Source: Candidatus Omnitrophota bacterium (GTDB lineage Bacteria > Omnitrophota > Gorgyraeia > B26-G9). Taken from it: DNA of 55,212 bases. The notes under the pieces are model-generated. The model was not told where the DNA came from, did not search any database, and saw only the letters and a list, made by a program, of their open reading frames with translations. Location of the stretch: assembly GCA_018817585.1 (NCBI GenBank), contig JAHITE010000041.1, forward strand, positions 1 to 55,212. Direction: 5' to 3'. Position 1 is the stretch's first letter, and the number at the start of each line of letters is the position of its first letter. Position numbers and translations under genes: made by a program. This document shows, one piece after another, positions 49,091 through 55,212 of this stretch.

Positions 49091-50611
49091 ATGCTTAAAC
49101 GACCGCTTATTTTAATATGCGCATTTTATATTATCGGCATTTTTGTAAGTTCAGTTTTTTATTTAAATTTTTTATTCAGCTGTTGTTGTCTGATATTATC
49201 ATATTTATCTGCTGTTTTTACTGTGCGCAAAAAAGCATTGTTTATTATTTGTCTGGGCTTAAGCTGCTTTTTTCTGGGTTATTGTCTCTATCCTCAGGAA
49301 CAAAATCTTCCGAGAAACCATATCGCGAATTTTACTTCTTATAAGGGCATGCCGGTGCAGGCTCTGGGCTGGATTATTTCCGACCCCGCGAAGAAGAAAA
49401 ATTATCAGAGTTTTGAGCTGAAGATTATGCAATTGATCGTGGATAACAAGGGTTATTCTGTTCAGGGGAGAGTTCTGGTTAAACTTTATCAGGAGCACAG
49501 ATTTGAATACGGACAGGAAATTATTCTATCCGGTAAAATATCAAGGCCGTATAAGTTCTCTTACGGCAGATTTGATTATCCGCTGTATCTTAGAGATAAA
49601 GGAATATATTCGGTTTTGACTGTTGGTAAAACCGGAGGATTTGATTTTACCGGCAAAAATCTAGGCAATCCTTTTAAACGTATTATGTTCAGCTTGCGGC
49701 AAGCGCAAGCTCAGTTGATTGATAAATATCTTTCTCCCAATGCCGCGGGAATTATGAAAGCAATGCTTTTAGGAGAGCGCTCTAATGCGCCGCGATTTAT
49801 TAATACCGCATTGCAAAGAACCGGTACCGTGCATATTCTCGCGGTTTCCGGTTTGCATACCGGGGTTATTATTTTTATTGTTTTAATTCTGCTTAAAATG
49901 ATTCAGGTCCCGTATCGGACGCGTTATTTTCTGTCGATAATATTTATTGTTTTTTATTGTGTTTTTACCGGGGGCAGAATATCTGTGATCAGGTCGACGA
50001 TCATGGCTGTAGTTTTTTTGGCGGGATTTATTCTTGATCGCGATTATGACACATACAGTGCTTTGGCTTTTGCGGCATTGCTGATTTTATGGTTTATACC
50101 CGGACAGATCTTTGAAATCGGCTTTCAATTGTCATTTGCCAGTGTTTTGGCAATTATCTTATTTTATAATAGAATCGCCGATTGGCTGTATGGATTAAAT
50201 TTGAAAAAATGGCAGCAGGATCTGCTTGCCGGGATGGGAGTTTCATTTTGCGCCTGGCTGGGTACTTTGGGTTTGGTTGCTTATTATTTTTCGCTGATCA
50301 GTCCGATTTCCGTGGCTGCTAATTTGTTTATTGTCCCATTACTTTTTTTAGTGATTGCCAGCGGTTTGCTGTTTATTAGTTTAGGGGCTTTAATCCCAGC
50401 ACTTTTTCCTGCTTTAGCTTTGAACTGCGAGTTTTTGATTAGTTTTATTTACCGCATAGCCCATTTCCTGTCTGGCTTGCCTGGCGCGTATTTTAATATA
50501 GGTTCGATACCGCTGATTTGGGTGATTTTCTACTATATTTTGCTATTTGCCGCATTTTTTACGCAAGATTTAAAGCAATCAGTTAGAAAACTGTTTTCAA
50601 TTAAAGTTTGA
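49091..50611 (+). CDS. comEC: ComEC/Rec2-type DNA uptake channel without the C-terminal nuclease domain
   Basis: A 506-residue inner-membrane protein. N-terminal helices and a DUF4131 beta domain (about 60-160, including GYSVQGRVLVKLY) precede the competence domain with AMLLGERSNAPRF, GTVHILAVSGLHTG (about residues 252-265), RISVIRSTIMAVVFLAGFI and GFQLSFASVLAII. ComEC carries single-stranded DNA across the membrane. Longer versions end in a metallo-beta-lactamase-like domain, absent here as in some lineages. It lies directly after the RAYT remnant; comEA is far upstream. Confidence 0.92.
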   Translation: MLKRPLILICAFYIIGIFVSSVFYLNFLFSCCCLILSYLSAVFTVRKKALFIICLGLSCFFLGYCLYPQEQNLPRNHIANFTSYKGMPVQALGWIISDPAKKKNYQSFELKIMQLIVDNKGYSVQGRVLVKLYQEHRFEYGQEIILSGKISRPYKFSYGRFDYPLYLRDKGIYSVLTVGKTGGFDFTGKNLGNPFKRIMFSLRQAQAQLIDKYLSPNAAGIMKAMLLGERSNAPRFINTALQRTGTVHILAVSGLHTGVIIFIVLILLKMIQVPYRTRYFLSIIFIVFYCVFTGGRISVIRSTIMAVVFLAGFILDRDYDTYSALAFAALLILWFIPGQIFEIGFQLSFASVLAIILFYNRIADWLYGLNLKKWQQDLLAGMGVSFCAWLGTLGLVAYYFSLISPISVAANLFIVPLLFLVIASGLLFISLGALIPALFPALALNCEFLISFIYRIAHFLSGLPGAYFNIGSIPLIWVIFYYILLFAAFFTQDLKQSVRKLFSIKV

Positions 50612-50652
50612 TTACCGGTTTGTCTGGCTTTTTCATCCTGGAGATAACTGGT
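50612..50652. other. Short gap after comEC
   Basis: No gene or clear terminator is visible between the comEC stop and the strong promoter that follows. Confidence 0.4.
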
Positions 50653-50681
50653 TTGACAACTATATATTGTTGATATATAAT
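50653..50681 (+). promoter_or_regulatory. Perfect-consensus sigma70 promoter with operator-like palindrome
   Basis: TTGACA (50653-50658), a 17-bp spacer and TATAAT (50676-50681): consensus in both boxes. CAAC-N8-GTTG (50657-50672) spans the spacer, a possible repressor site. The next gene starts 240 bp downstream, leaving a long transcribed leader. Confidence 0.75.
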
Positions 50682-50743
50682 ATCAGATTCAAGTAAGATA
50701 TTAGAATAAGGAATCCTAAATTTATATTTGGCCGTAGAAATTT

Positions 50744-50902
50744 CGGACTAAATTCGCGCTGGCTGACTTGACGTCATAAAGGGCATTCCGTAAGTTAGGC
50801 GAAAATAATAATGATTCCGAAAATGTTTGCTAGGTCGCAACCATTGCGGACTAAATTCGAGTTGCTGACTTGATGTCGCAAAAATGCTCCATAAATCAGA
50901 CT
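50744..50902 (+). repeat. Two-copy repeat (about 103-bp period) in the gmhB leader
   Basis: CGGACTAAATTCG occurs at 50744-50756 and 50847-50859; GCTGACTTGACGTC at 50762 and its one-base variant at 50864. The following 25 bases of each copy are also alike. It is non-coding and within the leader transcribed from the consensus promoter, so a structured regulatory RNA or small RNA is possible. Confidence 0.5.
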
Positions 50903-50921
50903 CTCATTTAAGGAAAAGATT

Positions 50922-51473
50922 ATGGAAAAAATAATATTTCTCGATAGAGACGGGGTTATTAACCGCGGCAGAGAGAATGGTTATATTACTTGCTGGGATG
51001 AATTTGAATTTTTACCTGGAGTTTTTAGCGCGCTTAGAAAACTTACTGAAGCAGGGTTTAAGATAATTATTGTTTCTAATCAGCAGGGCGTGGGTAAAAG
51101 ATTGTATTCTACGCAAAGTCTAGCTGATCTGACTGAGCGGATGTTGGAGCGGATCAAGCGCCATCAGGCAAAAATCTGGTCAATTCATTATTGTCCTCAT
51201 TTGGCTGAAGATAATTGTGCCTGCCGCAAACCAAAGCCGGGTTTGTTTAAACAGGCTGTGGTGGGAATGATGGTTGATTTTAAACAAGCATATTTTATCG
51301 GGGATACTGAAAAAGATGTTCAGGCCGGAAGGCACTTGGGAATGAAAACTATTTTAGTTTTGTCCGGCAATACCAAAAAACAAGAAGCAGTGGGTAATTT
51401 TGTCGATCGTCCGGATTTTATTGCTGAGGATTTAGCAGCAGCTGTTGATAATATAGTATTAAAAACGGAGTAA
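50922..51473 (+). CDS. gmhB: D-glycero-D-manno-heptose 1,7-bisphosphate phosphatase-like HAD enzyme
   Basis: A 183-residue HAD-superfamily phosphatase of the GmhB/HisB-N type, which removes the C7 phosphate in ADP-heptose synthesis. FLDRDGVINRG (catalytic Asp8 and Asp10), IIIVSNQQGVGKR (motif II), the zinc loop HYCPHLAEDNCACRKPKPG (Cys91, His93, Cys99, Cys101) and YFIGDTEKDVQAGRHLGM (motif IV) are all present. The HisB-type histidinol phosphatase is an alternative, but the GT9 enzyme at 14631 supports a heptose role. A 240-nt leader precedes it. Confidence 0.85.
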   Translation: MEKIIFLDRDGVINRGRENGYITCWDEFEFLPGVFSALRKLTEAGFKIIIVSNQQGVGKRLYSTQSLADLTERMLERIKRHQAKIWSIHYCPHLAEDNCACRKPKPGLFKQAVVGMMVDFKQAYFIGDTEKDVQAGRHLGMKTILVLSGNTKKQEAVGNFVDRPDFIAEDLAAAVDNIVLKTE

Positions 51474-51478
51474 TAGCC

Positions 51479-52087
51479 ATGGGGATAGTTAGTGCGATGT
51501 TTGTGAGTTTTTGCGCTTTATTTATAGCGCTGGATGCCATCGGTTTATTGCCGAAATTTAATCTTTTCGCGCAGGAAATTCCGCCAAAAGAAATTAAAAA
51601 AAAATTGATAGGCTCGGTATACTTGGCGGCAGCAATTGTTGTTGGCGTATTGATTGCCAGCAGGATTATTGCTTGGCTGCTTGGCCTTTCTTCGGCTGAT
51701 TTTCAGATTGGCGCCGGGATTATATTATTTGTGTTGTCAATTTATTATCTGCTTAAGCCCGAGTCTAAGCTGAATTTTAATCCTGCAGCCAGCAAAATAT
51801 TACCGTTAGCAACTCCGATAATTATCAGCCCCAGCGTTATTGCCATGATTCTGGTATTGATGGGTAGTTATGGTTTGATTATTACCAGTCTTAGTTTCGC
51901 GGCAAATATGGTTTTAGTTTATATTGTTTTTAGAAATGCTACTAAACTTCAGACAGTTTTAGGCGCTAATGGCGTGGCTTTGTTGTCCAAAACAGTGGAT
52001 ATTTTATTAGGCGTGTTCGCGATTATGCTGATTAAAAACGGAGTAATCGCTATATTTGTTCAATTTTGTGCAAAAAATAGGTATTAA
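51479..52087 (+). CDS. MarC-family integral membrane protein
   Basis: A 202-residue protein with six membrane helices. FVSFCALFIALDAIGLLPKF at the start and LPLATPIIISPSVIAMILVLMG (about residues 106-127) fit the MarC/UPF0056 family pattern (D-P-x-G at helix 1, T-P-x-x-x-x-P-A at helix 4). The function of the family is not established. It follows gmhB by 5 bp and precedes the NIL-ferredoxin gene by 12 bp, so it shares an operon. Confidence 0.8.
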   Translation: MGIVSAMFVSFCALFIALDAIGLLPKFNLFAQEIPPKEIKKKLIGSVYLAAAIVVGVLIASRIIAWLLGLSSADFQIGAGIILFVLSIYYLLKPESKLNFNPAASKILPLATPIIISPSVIAMILVLMGSYGLIITSLSFAANMVLVYIVFRNATKLQTVLGANGVALLSKTVDILLGVFAIMLIKNGVIAIFVQFCAKNRY

Positions 52088-52099
52088 GGTTGGCAGCTT

Positions 52100-52516
52100 A
52101 TGGAAAATCGAGATAAGAAAAGAGTGGTGCTGACATTTCCCCAGCAATTACTGGATAAACCAATTATCTATCAGCTGATTAAAGATTTTGATTTAATTGT
52201 GAATCTGCTTAAGGTAAAGATTACCCCTAAAGAAGAGGGCGTAATGGTTTTAGATTTAGAAGGTGATCAGCTTAATCTCGAAAAAGGTCTTAAGCATTTG
52301 AAAAAAATCGGGATTCAGATTGAATCTTTGATTGAAGATATTAAGTGGGATGAGGATAAATGCACGCATTGCACTGAATGCGTAACCATTTGTCCGACGC
52401 AAGCTTTTGGTTTAGATAGAAAGATTATGAAACTTGAGTTTGATAAGAATAAATGTATTGCTTGCGGTTTATGCTTAAATGTTTGTCCTTATGGAGCAAT
52501 TCAGATAGTGCTTTAG
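52100..52516 (+). CDS. NIL-domain ferredoxin, partner of DUF39 in homocysteine synthesis
   Basis: A 138-residue protein: an N-terminal NIL domain (about 1-75, VVLTFPQQLLDKPIIYQLIKD) joined to two [4Fe-4S] motifs, CTHCTECVTICP and CIACGLCLNVCP. This layout matches the methanogen protein that works with the DUF39 sulfurtransferase to form homocysteine from aspartate semialdehyde and sulfide, the ferredoxin giving electrons or handling sulfur. The DUF39 protein is encoded at 25425. It lies between MarC-like and GNAT genes in one operon. Confidence 0.85.
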   Translation: MENRDKKRVVLTFPQQLLDKPIIYQLIKDFDLIVNLLKVKITPKEEGVMVLDLEGDQLNLEKGLKHLKKIGIQIESLIEDIKWDEDKCTHCTECVTICPTQAFGLDRKIMKLEFDKNKCIACGLCLNVCPYGAIQIVL

Positions 52517-52533
52517 AATCAGCGGAGAAAAAA

Positions 52534-52986
52534 ATGATCAGAAAAATAACGGTTAAAGATGCTGCCGCGGTGCAGGTATTGATAAATAAAAACTCTAAGC
52601 TGCATGCTGTTTTGCCGCGCTCTTTAAATGATATATATGAAAATCTGCGTGATTTTTTTGTTTATCACGAAGATAATAATATTCTGGGATGCTGTGCTTT
52701 ACATATAACCTGGGATAATTTGGCGGAGATCCGCTCTTTGATTGTTGACGAATCAATTCGCGAAAAAGGCGTGGGCAGTCAATTAGTTGATGCTTGTTGT
52801 TCTGAAGCAAAGCAGTTGAAAGTTAAAAAAATATTTCTTTTAACCGCTAAACCTGATTTTTTTAAAAAACTCGGGTTTAAAATAATTGATAAAGCTGAAT
52901 TGCCGCATAAGATCTGGAATGATTGTTTGAATTGCATTCAGTTTCCGGAGTGTAATGAAGACGCCATGGTCAGAGAAATAGAATAA
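52534..52986 (+). CDS. GNAT N-acetyltransferase, short ArgA-like
   Basis: A 150-residue GNAT enzyme resembling stand-alone N-acetylglutamate synthases. V-D-E-S-I-R-E-K-G-V-G-S-Q-L-V carries the acetyl-CoA loop (about residues 75-88, R-x-x-G-x-G), and LPHKIWNDCLNCIQFPECNEDAM near the end holds the cysteine-containing tail typical of ArgA-like GNATs. The start at 52534 has GCGGAG upstream. It would open arginine synthesis; the substrate is inferred only from the tail motif and from amino-acid genes next to it. Confidence 0.75.
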   Translation: MIRKITVKDAAAVQVLINKNSKLHAVLPRSLNDIYENLRDFFVYHEDNNILGCCALHITWDNLAEIRSLIVDESIREKGVGSQLVDACCSEAKQLKVKKIFLLTAKPDFFKKLGFKIIDKAELPHKIWNDCLNCIQFPECNEDAMVREIE

Positions 52987-53061
52987 TTAATAAGATTTTC
53001 TTACTAAAATAATATTCAGGATTTTAAAAAAGATAAAAATATAGATCAACGAGGAGGATGA

Positions 53062-54369
53062 ATGGGGTACACGATTTCAGAAAAGATTTTTAATCAGCAT
53101 ATAAAAGGGCCAAAAGTCAAAGCCGGAGAATTTGTTTACGCCAAAGTTGACCTAGCTCTGGGTAATGATGTAACCGCGCCGATCGCGATTGATCAATTTA
53201 AAAAACTGGGAGCAAAAAAAGTATATGATCGGAATAAAGTAGTTTTGGTTCCTGATCATTTTACTCCGGCCAAAGATATTAAAAGCGCTACTCAGGCTAA
53301 GGTCCTGCGCGATTTTGCCCAAGAGCAGAAAATAACTAATTATTTTGAAGTTGGCAGAATGGGCATAGAACACGCGCTTTTGCCGGAAGTGGGTTTGATT
53401 AAACCCGGTAAATTAATAATTGGTGCTGATTCGCATACTTGTACCTATGGTGCTTTAGGCGCTTTTGCCACAGGCATGGGCTCAACGGATTTGGCTGCTT
53501 GCTGGGCAACGGGTTATTCCTGGTTTAAAGTTCCCCAGACAATGAAGTTTGTTTATAAAGGTAAGTTTCAGAAATGGGTTTGCGGTAAAGATTTGATTCT
53601 GTACACTATTGGTTTAATTGGGGTTGACGGCGCTTTATATAAAGCCATGGAGTTCAGCGGGCCGGTGATTGAGCGCATGCCGATTGATGAGCGTTTGACC
53701 ATGTCGAATATGGCGATTGAGGCTGGCGGTAAAGCCGGGATGATTTGTCCGGATAAAATCACGTTTGATTATATTCAGCAAGTTTGCGCTGAAGATTATA
53801 AAGGCGCGCAAGGTAAAAAGAAGTGGGCCGCGGATATAAAAAAATGGGCAGAGCTAAAAAGTGATCCGGATGCTGTCTATGACCAGGTTTTTGAAATTGA
53901 TGTTTCCAAACTAGAGCCGCAGGTTGCCCTGCCGCATCTGCCGAGCAATACCAAGCCGGTTAGGCAGGTAAAAAACATGAAAATAGACCAGGTGGTTATT
54001 GGTTCATGCACTAATGGCAGAATTTCAGATTTAAGAATCGCGGCGCAAATATTAAAGGGAAAGAAAATTAATCCTAAAATTCGCTGTATTATTTTCCCCG
54101 CGACTCAGGCAATTTACCTGCAGGCAATGAAAGAAGGCTTGATTGAGATTTTTATAAAAGCCAATGCTGTTGTTTCTACGCCTACTTGCGGTCCCTGCTT
54201 GGGCGGGCATATGGGTATTTTGGCCAAAGGGGAAAGAGCGATAGCGACAACTAATCGTAATTTTGTTGGCCGGATGGGGCATCCGGGCAGTGAAGTTGTT
54301 TTGAGCAGTCCGGCAGTTGCCGCGGCCAGCGCGATAACTGGAAAAATTACTGATCCGCGCGCATTGTAA
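53062..54369 (+). CDS. leuC: 3-isopropylmalate dehydratase large subunit (aconitase family)
   Basis: A 435-residue aconitase-family large subunit of the archaeal/anaerobe LeuC type, acting in leucine synthesis with LeuD. The [4Fe-4S] cysteines lie in [30 protein letters not shown] and [14 protein letters not shown]. Related enzymes include homoaconitase and methylcitrate/citramalate dehydratases, which sequence alone cannot rule out. A strong GAGGAGG precedes the ATG. leuD follows 50 bp later. Confidence 0.92.
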   Translation: MGYTISEKIFNQHIKGPKVKAGEFVYAKVDLALGNDVTAPIAIDQFKKLGAKKVYDRNKVVLVPDHFTPAKDIKSATQAKVLRDFAQEQKITNYFEVGRMGIEHALLPEVGLIKPGKLIIGADSHTCTYGALGAFATGMGSTDLAACWATGYSWFKVPQTMKFVYKGKFQKWVCGKDLILYTIGLIGVDGALYKAMEFSGPVIERMPIDERLTMSNMAIEAGGKAGMICPDKITFDYIQQVCAEDYKGAQGKKKWAADIKKWAELKSDPDAVYDQVFEIDVSKLEPQVALPHLPSNTKPVRQVKNMKIDQVVIGSCTNGRISDLRIAAQILKGKKINPKIRCIIFPATQAIYLQAMKEGLIEIFIKANAVVSTPTCGPCLGGHMGILAKGERAIATTNRNFVGRMGHPGSEVVLSSPAVAAASAITGKITDPRAL

Positions 54370-54419
54370 TTAAAAATTAAATTGATGAAATAGATTAAAA
54401 AATAAAAGAGGAAAAATCA

Positions 54420-54920
54420 ATGAAACTTAAAGGCTGTGTTTGGAAGTTTGGTGATAATATAAATACTGATGAAATAATTGCTGCTCGGTTTTTAACAACT
54501 TTTGATCCCAAAGAACTGGGGGATCATTGCATGGAAGATATTGATAAAGATTTTCCGAAAAAGATTACAGCTGGTGACATTATGGTAGCGGGTAAGAATT
54601 TTGGCTGCGGTTCATCCCGGGAGCATGCTCCGATCGCGATAAAAGGCTGCGGAATATCCTGTGTTATCGCGGAAAATTTTGCCCGGATTTTTTACCGCAA
54701 CGCGATTAATATTGGTTTGCCGATACTTGTTTGCGAAAATATTTCCGCGAAAATAAATGAGAAAGATATTATTGAGGTTGATGCGGCTCAGGGAATTATT
54801 TACAATACGACGCAGGATAAATCATATAAGACTGATAAGTTTGCTGATTTTATGCAGGAGATTGTGAATTCCGGCGGTTTAATGGAATGGACGAAAAAGA
54901 AAGGATTGGCCAAGAAATGA
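54420..54920 (+). CDS. leuD: 3-isopropylmalate dehydratase small subunit
   Basis: A 166-residue swivel-domain subunit that completes the LeuCD dehydratase. [15 protein letters not shown] (about residues 11-25), [17 protein letters not shown] (substrate loop, about 60-76) and [19 protein letters not shown] are family hallmarks. AAGAGGAAAAATC precedes the ATG. Its stop codon overlaps the next start (ATGA). Confidence 0.94.
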   Translation: MKLKGCVWKFGDNINTDEIIAARFLTTFDPKELGDHCMEDIDKDFPKKITAGDIMVAGKNFGCGSSREHAPIAIKGCGISCVIAENFARIFYRNAINIGLPILVCENISAKINEKDIIEVDAAQGIIYNTTQDKSYKTDKFADFMQEIVNSGGLMEWTKKKGLAKK

Positions 54921-55159
54921 AAGTTGAACAATCTGAGATTGAAGTTACTATTTTCATGCAAAATAGCCGGGTTGAGGGAAAACTTCATTTGCCGTCAGGC
55001 GGCAGATTAACTGATTATATGGCTTTAGCGGAAAGACAATTTGTTCCGGTTACTGACGCCAAAATTTATATTGTCCCAACAAATGAATTATTGTATTCAG
55101 TATCTTTTTTAAGTTTAAATAAAGATTTTATTGTTTTTATTTTTCCCAAAGAAAAGTAA
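54917..55159 (+). CDS. Small conserved-looking protein, unknown function (DUF6812-like)
   Basis: An 80-residue beta-rich protein: residues 7-28 (V-T-I-F-M-Q-N-S-R-V-E-G-K-L-H-L-P-S-G-G-R-L) and FVPVTDAKIYIV are the recognisable stretches. It resembles small DUF6812-type proteins, an assignment from memory that I cannot verify. It overlaps leuD by four bases and so is translationally coupled, but nothing shows a role in leucine synthesis. No gene is seen in 55160-55212. Confidence 0.55.
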   Translation: MKVEQSEIEVTIFMQNSRVEGKLHLPSGGRLTDYMALAERQFVPVTDAKIYIVPTNELLYSVSFLSLNKDFIVFIFPKEK

Positions 55160-55212
55160 GCTAATTAAAATAGCGTAATTTGTTTAGTTATTTAATTAAA
55201 AATAGGAGCGTA

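Noticed and set aside
52453..52533. N-terminal extension of the GNAT gene into the ferredoxin gene
   Set aside because: The extension is out of frame with the ferredoxin and lacks GNAT sequence; the ATG at 52534 has its own ribosome site.
1..55212. CRISPR array
   Set aside because: No set of identical repeats with regular unique spacers was found; the repeats seen are MITE-like, RAYT-type or degenerate words, and no cas gene is present.

Overview
The window reads as a chromosomal segment of an uncultured, Gram-negative-type anaerobe with fairly low G+C. The gene set fits a lineage such as Candidatus Omnitrophota or another PVC-related group: EpsI plus a PEP-CTERM protein, GT9/GT2 and GmhB lipopolysaccharide-type sugar genes, Rnf, Mrp-type antiporter subunits, hyp genes, archaeal-like Hel308, and DUF39/NIL-ferredoxin homocysteine synthesis. 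The phylum is inferred from gene content; no rRNA or universal phylogenetic marker other than LeuRS is present. The standard bacterial code is used: UGA ends several intact genes.

Layout. 1-6.6 kb is accessory: EpsI, a PEP-CTERM cargo protein with a phased repeat array upstream, a DEAD-box helicase, a ribbon-helix-helix/RelE toxin-antitoxin pair with a visible promoter-operator, an AbiE system with intact antitoxin but decayed toxin, and an AbrB-like antitoxin relic. 6.7-9.4 kb (minus strand) holds Hel308 and a DUF4254 protein. 9.5-16.6 kb holds a PAC2 protein, an Opp/Dpp ABC importer without its binding protein and interrupted by two copies of a MITE-like element, then two glycosyltransferases. 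16.9-25.3 kb holds Mrp/Mbh-type membrane subunits followed by hypA-F*-C-D-E, in which HypA has lost its zinc domain and HypF is only the Kae1-like domain. 25.4-26.6 kb is DUF39. 26.6-29.7 kb (minus) is a CheC/GAF-HD-GYP/CheC operon. 29.9-33 kb is a translationally coupled rnfC-D-B operon lacking rnfG, E and A, followed by mnmA. 34.1-38.2 kb (minus) has tRNA-Leu(CAA) and a NfeD-NfeD-FloA membrane operon with a frameshifted tail gene. 38.4-50.6 kb has a methyltransferase, tRNA-Ala(GGC), leuS, comEA, an insert of two large exported proteins and a broken RAYT transposase between palindromes, then comEC. 50.6-55.2 kb has a strong promoter with a repeat-containing leader, gmhB, a MarC-like protein, the NIL-ferredoxin partner of DUF39, an ArgA-like acetyltransferase, leuC, leuD and a small uncharacterised gene.

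Joint picture. Rnf, the Mrp-like module and Hyp proteins point to anaerobic, ferredoxin- and hydrogen-linked ion-gradient energy conservation. DUF39 plus NIL-ferredoxin points to homocysteine made from aspartate semialdehyde and sulfide. GT9, GT2, DUF4254 and GmhB point to a heptose-containing surface glycan, and EpsI/PEP-CTERM to exosortase-dependent surface proteins. Intergenic spaces are unusually repetitive, with a MITE family, RAYT palindromes and degenerate word-like repeats. Several promoters with -35, 17-bp spacer and -10 are legible; three lie so close to their start codon that leaderless or near-leaderless mRNAs are likely.

All family calls come from reading motifs. No database search was possible.
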